Source of the DNA: Edolisoma coerulescens
Taxonomy: Eukaryota > Chordata > Aves > Passeriformes > Campephagidae
Direction: 5' to 3'
DNA: 64,000 bases
NCBI GenBank assembly: GCA_013397115.1
Contig: VWZW01000879.1
Span: 1,505,600-1,569,599, forward strand
Below are positions 51,910 to 64,000 of this stretch, in pieces. Every line of letters begins with the position of its first letter. Within the stretch, counting starts at the first letter, position 1. The notes under the pieces were generated by a model, which was not told the origin of the DNA, did no database searches, and worked only from the letters and a program-made list of their open reading frames with translations. The translations under genes and the position numbers were made by a program.

Positions 51910-52090
51910 CAAAACCCACATTTTCAGAGGTGTAGCAAGGAGGGAGGATCGTTTTGTGGTAGCTCTAGTCTGGTCCCGTGAACTGAATGCTGATCAGCAG
52001 CTGGACCGCACGTGTTGAGTTCCTGGGACACGTCTGTTGATTTAGTTTCCTCTGCAGGGGATTCAAAACCAGGACAGCTCTGCAGTGTGA
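51910..52090 (+). mobile_element. Probable proviral leader, internal genes missing
   Basis: GC-richer sequence directly after the primer-binding-like site, with scattered CpG (CGTGAACTG, GACCGCACG, GACACGTCTG) unlike the CpG-poor surroundings. It has no long open frame. By about 52090 the sequence returns to AT-rich host-like DNA and no gag, pol or env was found. The provirus is therefore a truncated stub. Confidence 0.4.
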
Positions 52091-52296
52091 AACAAAACAT
52101 ACTAAGTTTTGCTAAACAAATGAAAATGCTAATGTAGACAGCAGAAATCACTCAGGACTTCTGATGCATCTTTAGAGTGTGCCCTTCCTCAATACTTTTT
52201 CTTAGACAATGCAAGTCATTATTCAGGATTTATAGTATTTTATATAATGGGAAACAATTTGTCCATAATGACAACAAATCTCTGAAAATAGGTTTT

Positions 52297-52399
52297 TCAG
52301 TACTGGTGAGACTGCACCTTGAGTATTGTGTCCGGTTTTGGGCACTTCACTACGTGAAGGATATTTTGCTTCTCTAGTGTGTCCAGAGAAGGGCAACCT
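52297..52399 (+). mobile_element. Internal CR1 ORF2 fragment lacking the 3' end
   Basis: One frame reads RLHLEYCVRFWALHYVKDIL, the conserved C-terminal block of CR1 ORF2, followed at nucleotide level by GTGTCCAGAGAAGGGCAACC. The similarity stops there, with no 3' region or tail. CR1 copies normally lose their 5' part, so losing the 3' part points to a later deletion. Confidence 0.85.
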
Positions 52400-55300
52400 T
52401 TTGAGGTGAGTACCAAGGCAGAATATCTTATCTGTTTCCAATCTTTGTTTTTCTCATACCAACTGTACACTAATAATTGATAATTTTCCACAGTTTTCTG
52501 AAATATCCTGCCATATTGGAAGTAAATACCTGCTGTGCAGTCCCATTGGATTTGATCCCACTGAATCCTCCCTTTATCTCTTTGCTCCTTACTGCATGTT
52601 CTGTGGAGTCAGATGAAAACCCTTATGGTTGACTGCAGGGGTTTCCCATTTGTTTGTATTGTCTCATCAGTTTTGCTCAGATTATCAATAGAGGGATTAT
52701 TTTTCCGAATAGGAATTCATATAATCTGGGAACCCAGTATCCTGGGTTCTGCAGTTCAAGATGTGTTGACTAGTTTTGAGAGAGCTTTTCCTTTACCAAA
52801 GAAAAAAAATTGTGAGGCATTATGCGATTGTTTAATTTATAATTTAAATGCGATGAGGTTTTTTTCTAGGAAAACTGGAAGAGGAACAATTTCTTTTATG
52901 AAAAAAGGTCAAAACCTTTGCTATAAGAGTTGATCAGTTGTGGAGTTGGTGTGACTAAGACCTTCTTTAAAACAGGGCTAAGTATCTAGGGGACATAGAA
53001 GTTCATATGAGTGGACATAAGATGTTTAGGTTTTTGCTCCTAAATTGTGAGCCAGATGGGGAGAGACTGAGAAGATAGCTGATGATTAGTGTGAAAGTAT
53101 TTCTTGGCTGTTATCTTAATAAAAAATACATCATCAAAAAGAAATCCCTAAATAAACAGACCTTGCATCACAATCAGTAACAACCACCACAGGAGATGAC
53201 ATATAGAAGAAGAAAAAGTTAGAAAATAAGCTACCTTCTTTTTAGTTAAGGTCAGAAGTGAAGAGTTTGGGTTGGTTTTTTTGTTTGTTTGTCTTTTTTT
53301 GTCAGACAGAATTCAACTTATCCTGGACTTAAGATCTTATGATCCATACAATTTTTGTAAAACAAGAAATTAAGAAAAAATATTCAGAAAGACGAATTGT
53401 TATGAAGGAAACATCTAGAATTTCTGTGGATTGGAATACATGGGAAAAGGCAGTCCTTACCCTGGGGAAAACTTGCTCCTCTGACTGCACTTTATGCTTA
53501 AAAAACTCAAAAAGAGTTTTTACTTCACCACTCAGCAGAGAGGGCACAACATAAAGGTAGCAGCACCCCTGGCACCCCTGGTACCTTCAGCACTTTTTGG
53601 TGGGAGCATGTCAGAGTAAAGAGCGGCTCTTTTCCAGCCTGGTCTTGTCCAGAGCAACAGGTTATTCACCTGACATTTCTAAGAGGAATCATCTTTGTTC
53701 TCCCATTTTTTCCCATCTTTGAAGGGCTCTCCCACTTTTATTTTCTTTATAGAGTTTCAGATCTTTGACTCCACATACCCAGAGAAAATCAAAGGTGCTA
53801 TTCTCTGTTTGTTTTAGAACTTAACAACCCTCTGATGAAAGTCTACTAAAGAAGTTGCTTGGCTTTTCTTAGTTTCATAGAGCCACCCGATGGGTGCATG
53901 CTCTGCGAGCTGTACATCCCCAGGGTCATTCACTGATAGGATGTCATGCAGAGGAAGAAAAGGGGAGCCAGCTTTGATCACTGGCATCATGCAGATTCAA
54001 AGGAAAAGAATAGGAACTAAAGAAAAATGTGAGATAAATTGAGGAACAGCAAAGGTAGCATTGAGTGAGGCTCTGCTCCCACTGTAAGAGGGATGGATAT
54101 GAACTATTCTGGAAGCACAATGGGGTAAACACTGGAGTGACATGGAAAATGGCACAATGTGCTTCACCTCTGGGTACCTTCAAGTGAAAGAGCCATCTCT
54201 GTACTGTAGCTTTACTGAAAAAGTATGCATGTGCTGTTAGTGTGCAAAAAGATAGGTGAGATGATCCCTTTCCTTTAACCACAGGGTATTCTAGGGGGAA
54301 TGGAAAATGTTGACTTCCACTGGGATCAGGAGGACAGAAAGAAAAATCACCGTGTTTATTTCTGGGCCCTCCCTCCAAGGCTTTGCAGGTGACAGACCCA
54401 GTGAAAGCATCCATCTCCGCTGTGTGCTCAGTAAGCAGAAAATGAAACAGAAGAGTCAGTGTGACAGTGAGTGATTTCAAGCCACTTGTAAAAGCATGCA
54501 TTCAACCCGAGGCCATCAACTTAGGAGCCCTCACAAAAATAGGGTAGCTTTTAATAAAACCACAGCCACCAGAATCCAAAGGGATCTTGAACAAGACAAA
54601 CAACAAACACAAAACCTTCTAAAATTCATGCTACTCATCAAGGTACAAAAGTTCCCCAAGGCACTTTGTCAGGATTTGAAGTTACTATGGGTATTTTTGC
54701 CTGTCCTTGTCTGTCTTCAGCCCACCTCAGCTCAAGAAATTCCTCCCAAAACAAACTACAACAGCAGATGATAATTGTTGCTCTTCTCTTTTTGTCTTGG
54801 GACATCTGGATGAACTGCAAAGCTCCTTTCACAATGTCTTGGCTCCCTCAAACCATTTGCTTAAGGCTGGACACAGAAGAGTGACTTATATGTAAATCTT
54901 GGGACTGATGGAATTTTTGTCATTTGCTAATAAACTCGCAATGTACTGCTCTATGCAACATATATAAATATGCTATTTGCCAGAAGAGGCTACTCAAAAC
55001 TGCACTAAGGTGGCTCACAAAATTTTAGTATCATGTTCTCTTCAACCTTTGAACAAGCACTGAAAAACATAACAGGACATTTTTCAGTGGGGACCTGGAT
55101 GCTTAGATAGAGATATGGACTCCAACATTATCAGGACTCCAGTGTTTAGGTTCTGAAACATAATAAACTGGCATTAAAATACTAAAACAAAAAGCACCTT
55201 TTTACCTGGATCTTCCTGAGAGAAAATAGTGTTTTTATCCAGCAATCTGTAGTCAGCCTTTCTCTTAATCTCTTCTGGAGTTTGCACTAAACAGAGCCAG

Positions 55301-56683
55301 GTGATTCAGCCTCTTACCTGTGATTTGGGAGATGAAAGACCAAATCCAAGCACTGTGTCTGGCCAAGAAGTAGTTAATTTTTTAATATGAAGTGGAAAAG
55401 TTGTAATGGGAGGCATTGAGAGTGTTTGAATCCATAACAGATTCAATGGGAGTTGGATCTTTGCAAGAAAAAGTATCCAATAGACAGGCTCAGAAAGCTG
55501 CTGTAGGCAGGCCAGCTAGAGACTTCAGGTTGGCTTTTGTGCATCTCAGGTGCAGGTTGTAAACATTGGCTGGTGGGATTTTTCCTCTCTTTCTTTTACT
55601 GGGTAAAGACCAAGTTTGAATGGCAAAATCTCAGTCTGATTTTCAAAAGAAGATTCCTGTTTACCACCCTGCTCTAATTTTCAGCTTGCTTTGAGCAAGG
55701 ATGTTAGGACAGGCTTTCTGCAGCAGCAGAGATCAATAGCAAATGATACCTTTGAAGAGGGAGATTTGAGAGATTCTGCAGGAAATCAAAGAAAACAGCA
55801 TTAAACAAGACATTTCTTCCTTGTTGACCTCGCATACTATTTGGTCTTTCCAAGCAGTGGCTAGGTGTATATATCTCAAACCAGTAAGTTATAAAGCAAA
55901 TTGAATAATAACAAAAAATTACTTCATTGGAGTTTCACAGCCAATGTGTTCTGAAGGCTTCCTCTCTTGCCCCCCTCAAAAAAGTGTTGAAAGGGAACCA
56001 GGAATGAAATTTTCATCTTTGATACCTCAGTCTATCAATTATGCAGGCAAGGCCTTCCTGTAAGTCTTATTTTAAGGTACAAACATGTACTGAGGAGAGA
56101 ATTCTTTCTTTCTGCATCCTTTCTCCATGAAACAATGTCAACAGGCTCTTTTTAACACTCTGATCTTCTGAAGCACCCAGACTCATGGCCAAGATATTGA
56201 AATGTTATCTTGACAAAGAAATCTTACTGGACTTCCCTTCTTAAGCAGAAGCACAAAGGGATACAGCCGAGCTGAGGGGTGGTGCTGACTGTGTGCAGTT
56301 GCATGTAATATGTCTATCCACCACCTTTTTGAAGAAACTTAGGCTCATCTAAACAGTGACCCTTTTATTAAGTCTTTCAGGGGTGGGTCTTCCCTCAGCA
56401 ACTTGGTAAAAGTTGACTGTCTCATCAAAGCAAATTATCTCATCTCCCTCGGTGACCAGTAGAGAGAGCCAAGCACTTTTAAAAATCACTCAATCCTTTC
56501 TCCCTGGCACAAATTTCTTAAGTAGATGAGATGGTTTTTTCTGCTTGTTGTCTCTTTATCCCCATTGACAGTAAGGACAATATTGAGGAGCACTGGGAAG
56601 GACAGGATATTAGGCAATTGTGTCAGAAAATAGCGGAGAGTCCTCTCTTAATGTGTAGAGTTCATTGCATTTTATTCTGAAAT
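52400..56683. other. Long unique non-coding stretch
   Basis: No gene was recognised. The longest ATG-started frame of the window lies here on the minus strand (53944-54501, 185 codons). Its first 30 residues are hydrophobic and signal-peptide-like, but it has a poor start context, a biased composition and no family match. The rest is ordinary AT-rich sequence. Confidence 0.45.
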
Positions 56684-56842
56684 GGAGGGGGGTTTTTTTG
56701 TTGCTCTCAGGTCTCTCCTACCTCAGTTTTAATCAACTGTTTTTACACAAGTGGGGGTTTGTTTGCTTTTGTTTTGTGTGTTTGGGGGTTTGTTTTTCTG
56801 GGGTTTTGGGGTTCATTGGTGGGGTTTTTTTGTTGTTGTTTT
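56684..56842 (+). repeat. G/T-skewed block with four G runs
   Basis: The plus strand is nearly all G and T over about 90 of the last 100 bases. G runs at 56784-56788, 56800-56803, 56808-56811 and 56821-56824 are separated by loops of 11, 4 and 9 bases, and include GGGGTTTTGGGG. A quadruplex is possible. Low-complexity drift is the plain explanation. Confidence 0.6.
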
Positions 56843-59800
56843 TAATATAGAAATGTGCTAGGAAATGCAGATTTTGGAAGATATTTACCTTTAAAAGAGC
56901 TGAGTTAAGCAGGGAGGGAATATAATCAGAAAAGACAGGCCTGGTATGCTATACAATGTTCTGCAGTACAAAAAGATAAACACTATAGACCTGTGCCTCA
57001 GTGTGCTGACAAGTGCTTACAAGTTTGTGTGTGTGCGTGTGTGTGCAGAGATACACAGGTTTAGGAAAGGTTTAGACTGGATTGTGGGGTAGTGATTTGC
57101 TTGAAGTAAAGCCTCCTGTATACCATTTCATTATGCTCTAGTATACAACACACCTGCAGGGTGATTGGTGCCTTTAGCATCCCCTCGGGTCATGCAGAAA
57201 GTGTTCCATGCCCTGCAGAGTTGCAGGGTCTTGTGTAAGCTTGCTTCAAAATTGATCCATCTTTAAGGGAATTCATGTGTTAGTGAGCTCTGAGGATGAC
57301 AGCTCAAATGTATATGATAAATATAATTTTTGGTTGAAAGAGCTTCCTCCACCAAATTTCTACTAAAGCTGTGATTTCTAGTGTGACTAGCAACCAAACC
57401 CCAAACACTGGCATTGCAATCAGGATCTGAATACTTACCTTCCTAAAAACACCAGGAATGCATCTTCTTTGTAGTGAGTTTCAGCAAGAATGACAATGAG
57501 AGCGTGGTTTGGGTTTTTTCTGTCATTTGTTTGCTCTCATTGCTAGTATATTACACCAATTTAGTCTTTTATGTGTCTAAATCCAGTGAGTCAAATTTTC
57601 AGCCTGGAGCTACTGAGTGTAGCTACCTACAGCAGCAGTGGGGTGTTTTTTACAGTAAGGAGGACCTCACCTGCTATGATGATGTGACGACAGGATCTCA
57701 AAGTATTCAATAATGCTTATCAACAGCATGTAAGCTGAAGTAAAGAAAGCAGCATGTCATATTGAAACACAGGAGGAAATCTTTGTGGAGTAGTTTACCT
57801 AAATTGGGATTTGGGACGGGACTACAGCAATAATATAGTGTTTGCCATGTAGTTGTCTCCCCTTGGTGTGATCATTAAAAGTTATTAAGTGACCAGTAGC
57901 TCCTTGTGTAAGTAAAGATGATGGCTGTAATTTGTGGGTTTTAATTTCAAATATTGGTGTATATTAAATCAGCATCTGTGCATTATCTGTTCCTTTCAGC
58001 ACAGCTCCAATTTCAAGTTCCAAGTATAAGAGAATGCAGTGTAATATAATTGTGGTCATTTTATTTTCTTCAGTGAAAGCAATCATTGCCTCTAGCTGAT
58101 TTCAGAGTGTTGTGAGCAACTTGAAGCTGTTACTGACTGCCTGTTAAAAGAAGTCTCAAATGTGGCAAATGTCTTTGGAGAGTTTTTGTAACTGACATTA
58201 TATTTAGCTTTTAGATGGAAAAGCACAGACTGTTCAGAACAGCTGGCAGTCACTGAAGTGAAATGAAAGGTATTTTTTTGCAAAAAACTCAGGTGAGTGC
58301 AAAGCAAACAGTAGCCTAATTCTTTCACCTTAGTCAATAAAAAGTTAGTGTGTGCATTAAGAGCTTGATCCTTATCATACTGAAATTAATGGTAAAACTC
58401 TGACTGACTTCAATAGCAATAGCAAAATGCAAGATAAAATCGCTCTCTAGAATGAGCTGAAAGAACTATTGCCTTCAAGTTTTTAACATTATATTTAATT
58501 ACAAGAATAATATTTTGAGCAAACGACTAGTAACCAGGAGCCCCGTATCCTGCTCCTGGAACAGAAAAGCAAATGCTCAGATTTAAGGACATGTCCTGAA
58601 TGAAGCTGCTTTCTGGAATTAAAATTTGTATTCTGATCACTGCTCTCTGTGCCTTTGGCATTATCAGTCAGGGCATTGTCTTGCCAAGTGGCAGACATTC
58701 TTGCCATGGTTGTCAGGGTAATGTCATCTGGGGATCTCCTCGAAGGTCCAGGATCTTGGTAAATATCTTCATCCTTACAACAGATGACCTGATGCAGATA
58801 CTATGAAGTTAAATAATTTTGTATGTTCTTCTGTTTTTAGAGATGAAGTGATATGTAAATGCAAGGTTTTGCTGTGATACTGACATATCATTTCAGATGT
58901 GAAATACATCTGGCTTCCCAGGACTCCAGTTCTCTGGTTTAGATGTTTTTATTGACTTCCAAATGGTCTATTTGGTTAAGAGCTGAGCACTTTCTATGTA
59001 AGTCCTAACTCCCTTTCTTTGCAAGGTGGAGGAGGACTGGGGAATATTCTGGTATAAGTTTTACCAGCAGCAATCTCTCCAAGTGCTTAGAAGTCTCTGT
59101 CAAAAGCTGAGCAGCAGTGAAACAAGGAAAGGATGATAATTAATAGAGGATTATTTATGCACCTTAAGGTAACATGAAAAGCTGGAGTGATTAATACAGT
59201 TCTTAAATTTGCTAAAGTACCTTCTTCTTATTGCTTTTGCGTCCTTGGAGTCTGAAGCCTGATTTCAGTCAACCGTTTTCTTCTAGAGCTGGAAGTTCCT
59301 GCTCTGAAGAAGTATGTTGATTCTAGTCTATTAACTGCATAAGCTACAAGCCTCATCAGAAGAGCAAATGTCCTGTCTTATTCCACCTGATAAGTGGATC
59401 AGACCAAGTCTGATCTTAGCCCTTTTGGAAGTTTGTGGCCATGCCCATATCTGAGGGTATGCTGAGCTCTTGCCTCTTTTCTCTTTAGCTTGGTTTTCTT
59501 GCATAAAGTTCTAAGCTATTCTGGAAGTGCTCTGTGCTTTCCTTCCACATAAATGCAGAGCTCTGCTTTTATGTCTGCTTGTTTGTCCATCCTGGTTCTC
59601 ATGTGGTCCTCGAACAAGGACCAAGGGGGAGCCTTGGATCGTGGTTGTACTAACGTCCCACCAAAATTCCCAGGCAGTTTTCCCTGACAGCAATGCTGAC
59701 CAAAACAAATTGTAATGATGATGTAGAGACCCAAGTCATACATAGGAAAGTTACAGCATAGGTCTACATGGAGAGCCTGAGGTAGCTAACCTGTTACAGT

Positions 59801-60440
59801 CTTGTTACAGTGACTGCAGTGATGATCACTCATCACTCCAAGGGTTTAAAACCTGGCAAAAAAAATTGAAAAAAATTGCTCACAAGTTACAAAAATTGAG
59901 TCTAGAATGTGCAATGGTACCTTAGTTTTAGCTTCAGCAATGGGTCTGGGGAGCAGCCACGGTTCTGGAAAGGCCCTGATTTGGAAGGCAAGGATCTAAA
60001 TTCCAGAGCCCATATCCTTTGCAATACGGCACGTGCTTGATGGAGCAATGAAATGGGAGCTGAAAAAGTTAATAAACTTTTTTTTTTTTCTGATGTTATC
60101 TCCATGTTTAATTTCTCTTCACTGTTTGCATTTACAACCCATTTGAAAGTCTGGCATTTTACAGGAATATAATAAGACTGGTAATTAGAGCAAGCTGAAA
60201 GAATCCAAGCCAAAGTCAATAGTTACCTTTTTTTTTCTATTGTAAGCAGAGGCTTGTCAAGTTCAACTGAGAAATTTTCTTCATTGTAATTTATTACAAC
60301 AGTTATAAGAACAAGATATCTTGGAAGATTAAACCTGCATCTTTCTTTCCATAACTGATTTAGCAGGTTGAGGGAGATTAAACTGAAAGGGATTATATTT
60401 TTTGATTTAAGCTTTCCACACCAAAATAAAAACCCACTCC
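56843..60440. other. Unique non-coding sequence
   Basis: No gene was recognised. It contains a (GT)n run at 57023-57046 and short poly-T runs near 60080 and 60230. Confidence 0.5.
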
Positions 60441-63400
60441 ACAAACAAAAACACTAGATGACACAACTGCAAAATTGGGCTCTATTCACAGAAGGGAAAT
60501 TGCCTGGCTGGGATTCATGCAGTCCTCTATGGCTTTTCTATGAGAAACTGGGTCTTGGGCAGGGACAGCTGTGCTGCTTGGGTGCCCACATCTACAGGAT
60601 GCTGGGATACAGTCAGCTGTGGGAAAGAGGAGAGGGGCTGTTACACCTGACAAAGGTACCAGTCTAAGAGATGGAGAATTTCATAGGGTGTTTAAGCATC
60701 TTGCACAGCGTTAACATCTAACAAGAAAGCTTATGGCCCAAATGCTGCACTTCTGCAAACATTATTACAGGCTGTTGTTAGCCAGGGGAAATACTTTGTG
60801 AGGCTCATTAGTTTAATTGGTCCCTGTCATCTAGTTAAAAAGGAGGAAAGAAGCGCTCCAGACAAAGGCACAGGCTCTGTGCAAGTGGTGCTTTGCTGCT
60901 GTAGCTCTGCTGTGTGCTGGCTGGCTAGCATGGGGCACAGGCATCCATCACAGTGTCATCCTCCACTGGTACAAAGCAGCAGCAGGCAAAAACCCCCTGG
61001 CACAGTTATATGCCTAAGCCACTACCATTATAACCAGATAGGATGTGCATATGCCTCAGCCGCTATGGCACAGATTTGGAGTGCCACCTGCCTGAATGCT
61101 GTGGGTCTTTTCTCTGTGGGCAACCGTGGGTGCTTCTCCTCCTTCACTGCTTCTCAGGGTGAGTGGCTCACAAATATGCTCACCTCTAAAATCATTGTAA
61201 GCACAGCTGTGTGGGAATCAAGATTCAGCAGGGACTGTTGTTGGAGACTAGTTGCACAAATGTCCTGTTGTATAAGCAGGGACAAGCCTTGGACCTCTAC
61301 TTCCTTATCTGTTGTATGGAGCTAATATTTACTTAAGGCAAAGCTTCTTTTTATTCAGATGTGTACATCAGGAGACCCTTCCAGGGAGGGAAGACACAGC
61401 ACACAGGTGATTACAGCTGTAGCTGGCTCTCCACAATTCTAGTGGTGACAGAGGTGCCAACCAGAGTGTATCGCAGTGCTGGCCTGTGCTGGTCTAGGCT
61501 CGTCCCTGCTGAACCCAGCTAACAGAAATTCAGTGGTGTTATTAAGATCTGTGCAAATCTATTCCTGCAGGTGTCTTGGCTTCTCGTTTGCAGCCATGGC
61601 TGCTGTGGGGTTTTCCTGAAATTTTCTTCTGTTGCAGTACCTAAGTTAAGTCTACTAAGGCAAAGTGTGTATTCTGCTTTCTAGATCATTTAAAACCTGT
61701 GGCAAAATTAACTGTATTGGTTTGGTTAATTGTCCTCATCCAAGAAACACTGGTAGCTCCCCTGGGTCACTACAGCAATTTCTTTCATGCTGCAAAAAGG
61801 TTTACTTCCCTAGAGTGAAAATGCGTAGGCTGTCATTATGTGACTCTACAGTTCTACACTGATAAAGGCTACCTGTGCTTGTATTTTTTTTAAGCTAGTA
61901 AGCAACTGCCACATTCACTGGTATAGTCTCAGAGACTTATTTCTACATTTTTTTCTTTCCATTGTTTTTGATTTGATGTGAAAGGACTGATAACAACATT
62001 TTGTGCTTTGTGAATCTTGCTCTCTTTGACTGTGCTGGTTATCTTCTGTTTTTTCACAGAAGGAGTCAGCCCAGCTAAGTCCTTCCTTTTGATTCATGCG
62101 GGTTGTAAGGTCAGTTCTGCTAGGTATGATTTGCTAATGAATTCATGCTCCATTTCTCAGCTGGCTGGTTCTGCAAGTAGGCCTGGACAAACACATTGAC
62201 ATTTGAATTTAAGGTGACATTGAGACAGGTCAAAAACATTTGAGAATAGACTTAGAAACCTATACAATGCAAAGGAAATATTAAGTAGAATAAATAAAAA
62301 CACTTTGATAATAAGAACATACATATATATATATATCCTTGTTACAGACTACAAAGTTTATATAATATCATGTATGTCAGCATCAATCTGAAGGATTCTT
62401 TTATGCTCCAAAGAAATGGGAAAAGTGAAGCACAAGCAAAGGAAGGGAAAGGGTATCATGTGGTGAGCAACATTTCCAGTGCATTCATGCCTAATGTGAT
62501 AAGTGCCAGCGCAAAGAGAGATGACTTACAGGACCACTATTGGGTGTAATTTCCCAGATGCACACAGCAGGTGGGACAGAGCATGGGCAGAACTGAGTAC
62601 ATTGCTCCCCCTCAGACCACCAGCCCCCCCAACAGGATCATTTTAGCCATGTGAAGTCTAGTCTGGACCAACTTTCCTACTCCTGAAGTAAGGAGAGACT
62701 AGGATTTGAATCCTAGGCTATAGTGGATCTTTCAGCACCATAACTATGCCTGAAACTGGGAACAGATTCTAGAGGCAGGATCTCTCTGTGCCTAGGCTGG
62801 CTTTTACACTCTTTGACTCAGCATTGGAAAATTTATCTTTGGTTCAGAAAAGGTCAGTCCAACAGATGAGACAAGGGTAGGGGCCAAGGCACCACCAGGG
62901 ATGTCAATATTGGCTGAATTTTACAGTTTTTTCTTGTACTTCCTGTGTGAGTGTACTCAAGCTATTTCATCTGTCCATGTCTCCAGCCACTTTGAGGTGA
63001 AAGTGTGCAATATTGCTTCATTTTTACTGCGATTTGTTTGTAAACAGCTTGGGAAAAAAAAAAAAGCTGTCTCATTATTTCCTTTGGCAATATGTTCCCC
63101 ATCCTTAAAAATGAGTTTGGGCCCTCCACAGTGTTAATTAGAAACGATTAGTGAACTGGTGGCTTTTCAAAAGATGGCAGCTTTGTGTGATCCTTAGGAT
63201 ATAAATGTGTCTCAGAGGTAGAAGGAAAATAGGAGTATCTGTGAGGGAAACTCCAAACTTTATCTCAGCATTCTCAGTGGTTCTGACCAATAGAGATTCT
63301 CATAATTCATTTAGGGTACACCAGGAGTGTTGGGCTGACCCAAAACAAAAATTACAGCTTAATTTCAATGGTGAGAAGGCAGCATCTCATGGATAGAACT

Positions 63401-64000
63401 GGGAATTGCCTTCAACTCATTCCTGGATCAGAGGATATTCAAAACTCCATTAGCCACTTTCAAGGAAGATGTCCTAAATTCTATGGGGCAGTAAAAGGTA
63501 CTTTCTGCATATTGAAAAGTTATTTTACTGCAGAAAGGAGAAATCCAGAAAATGTACTGAGAGTCAAAGAAAGATGGAAAGAAAGGCATGGAAAAAGAGG
63601 GATGTAATGCTAAAGGGGAGAAAAGGGGGACAACAGTGAAAGGGGACACCAGTGCTTACTCTATAGGATGTGTCTGTATTTTGTGTTAAACGCAAAGTGA
63701 ATAATATATGCCACTGTCATTGCCACCACTGTTACCTAAACATATTTTTCCTTTTGCCAGTCATTAACAGGAAACACAGAGACATCAGTGAATTCTGAGA
63801 AAGAAAATGACAGGCTGTGCTTCAGGAACAGGCTTCAAACAGAATGTCCCTCTTTGCTGCTGGTGCATAGTGCCACAGCAAGAGAAGATCCCATGTTTTT
63901 AGTTTGTTCCTACTTTCTAGTCCCCCCCTACAGAGTCCAGACAGATTGTGAGAATCTGGCATTTGGAATGTAAATACTGTCATGCCTAATTTCTAACCAC
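60441..64000. other. Unique non-coding sequence with a GC-richer half
   Basis: About 60460-61620 is GC-richer and holds a 175-codon plus-strand frame (60798-61325). It starts with GTG, its first ATG is at 60930, and I recognise no domain. An (AT)n run lies at 62319-62337. No repeat family or gene was recognised up to the window end. Confidence 0.45.

Noticed and set aside
60798..61325. 175-codon frame
   Set aside because: It begins with GTG, the first ATG is 44 codons later, the peptide has no recognisable domain, and the region is GC-richer so long frames are easier by chance.

Overview
The window looks like AT-rich intergenic or intronic DNA from a bird, with no gene I can support. The evidence for a bird is the repeat content: at least nine fragments of CR1 LINEs in both orientations. 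These include typical avian tails (octamer type ATTCTRTG and a pentamer TAGAM type) and CR1 ORF2 peptide remnants. There is also one long-terminal-repeat copy of a type I know from bird endogenous retroviruses. I see no CpG island, tRNA, rRNA, CRISPR array, operon or recognisable conserved exon. I cannot name the species or chromosome. The AT-rich, repeat-poor look would fit a macrochromosomal gene desert or a very large intron.

Layout. 1-15.7 kb: mostly unique sequence with one CR1 remnant with a pentamer tail (381-532), an ATC microsatellite, a small tandem duplication beside a perfect hairpin near 5.9 kb, and a G-run cluster at 13.17 kb. 15.7-16.7 kb: the longest CR1 copy, on the minus strand, carrying reverse-transcriptase remnants and broken by a 253-base assembly gap. 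16.7-32.4 kb: unique sequence with one plus-strand CR1 (23.9-24.4 kb), a G-run cluster at 27.4 kb and a large AT-rich palindrome at 28.0 kb. 32.4-41.2 kb: a CR1 remnant, a solo LTR (36.9-37.5 kb), AT-rich blocks that could be conserved non-coding elements, an unexplained cysteine- and sequon-rich open frame (39.75-40.1 kb), a GGA tract and a plus-strand CR1. 41.2-52.4 kb: a mirrored octamer-motif pair at 43.15 kb, four more short CR1 pieces, and an apparent retroviral LTR end, tRNA primer-binding site and leader at about 51.7-52.1 kb. 52.4-64 kb: mostly unique sequence with a strongly G/T-skewed block at 56.7-56.8 kb.

No genes act together here. Nearly all open frames are short, often lack an ATG, and match no family I recognise; those that do match are CR1 ORF2. 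The items most worth checking are the LTR-PBS-leader remnant, the open frame at 39.75 kb, the AT palindrome at 28.0 kb, the octamer pair at 43.15 kb, and the gap-spanning CR1 copy. I found no clear sign of a new multi-gene system.
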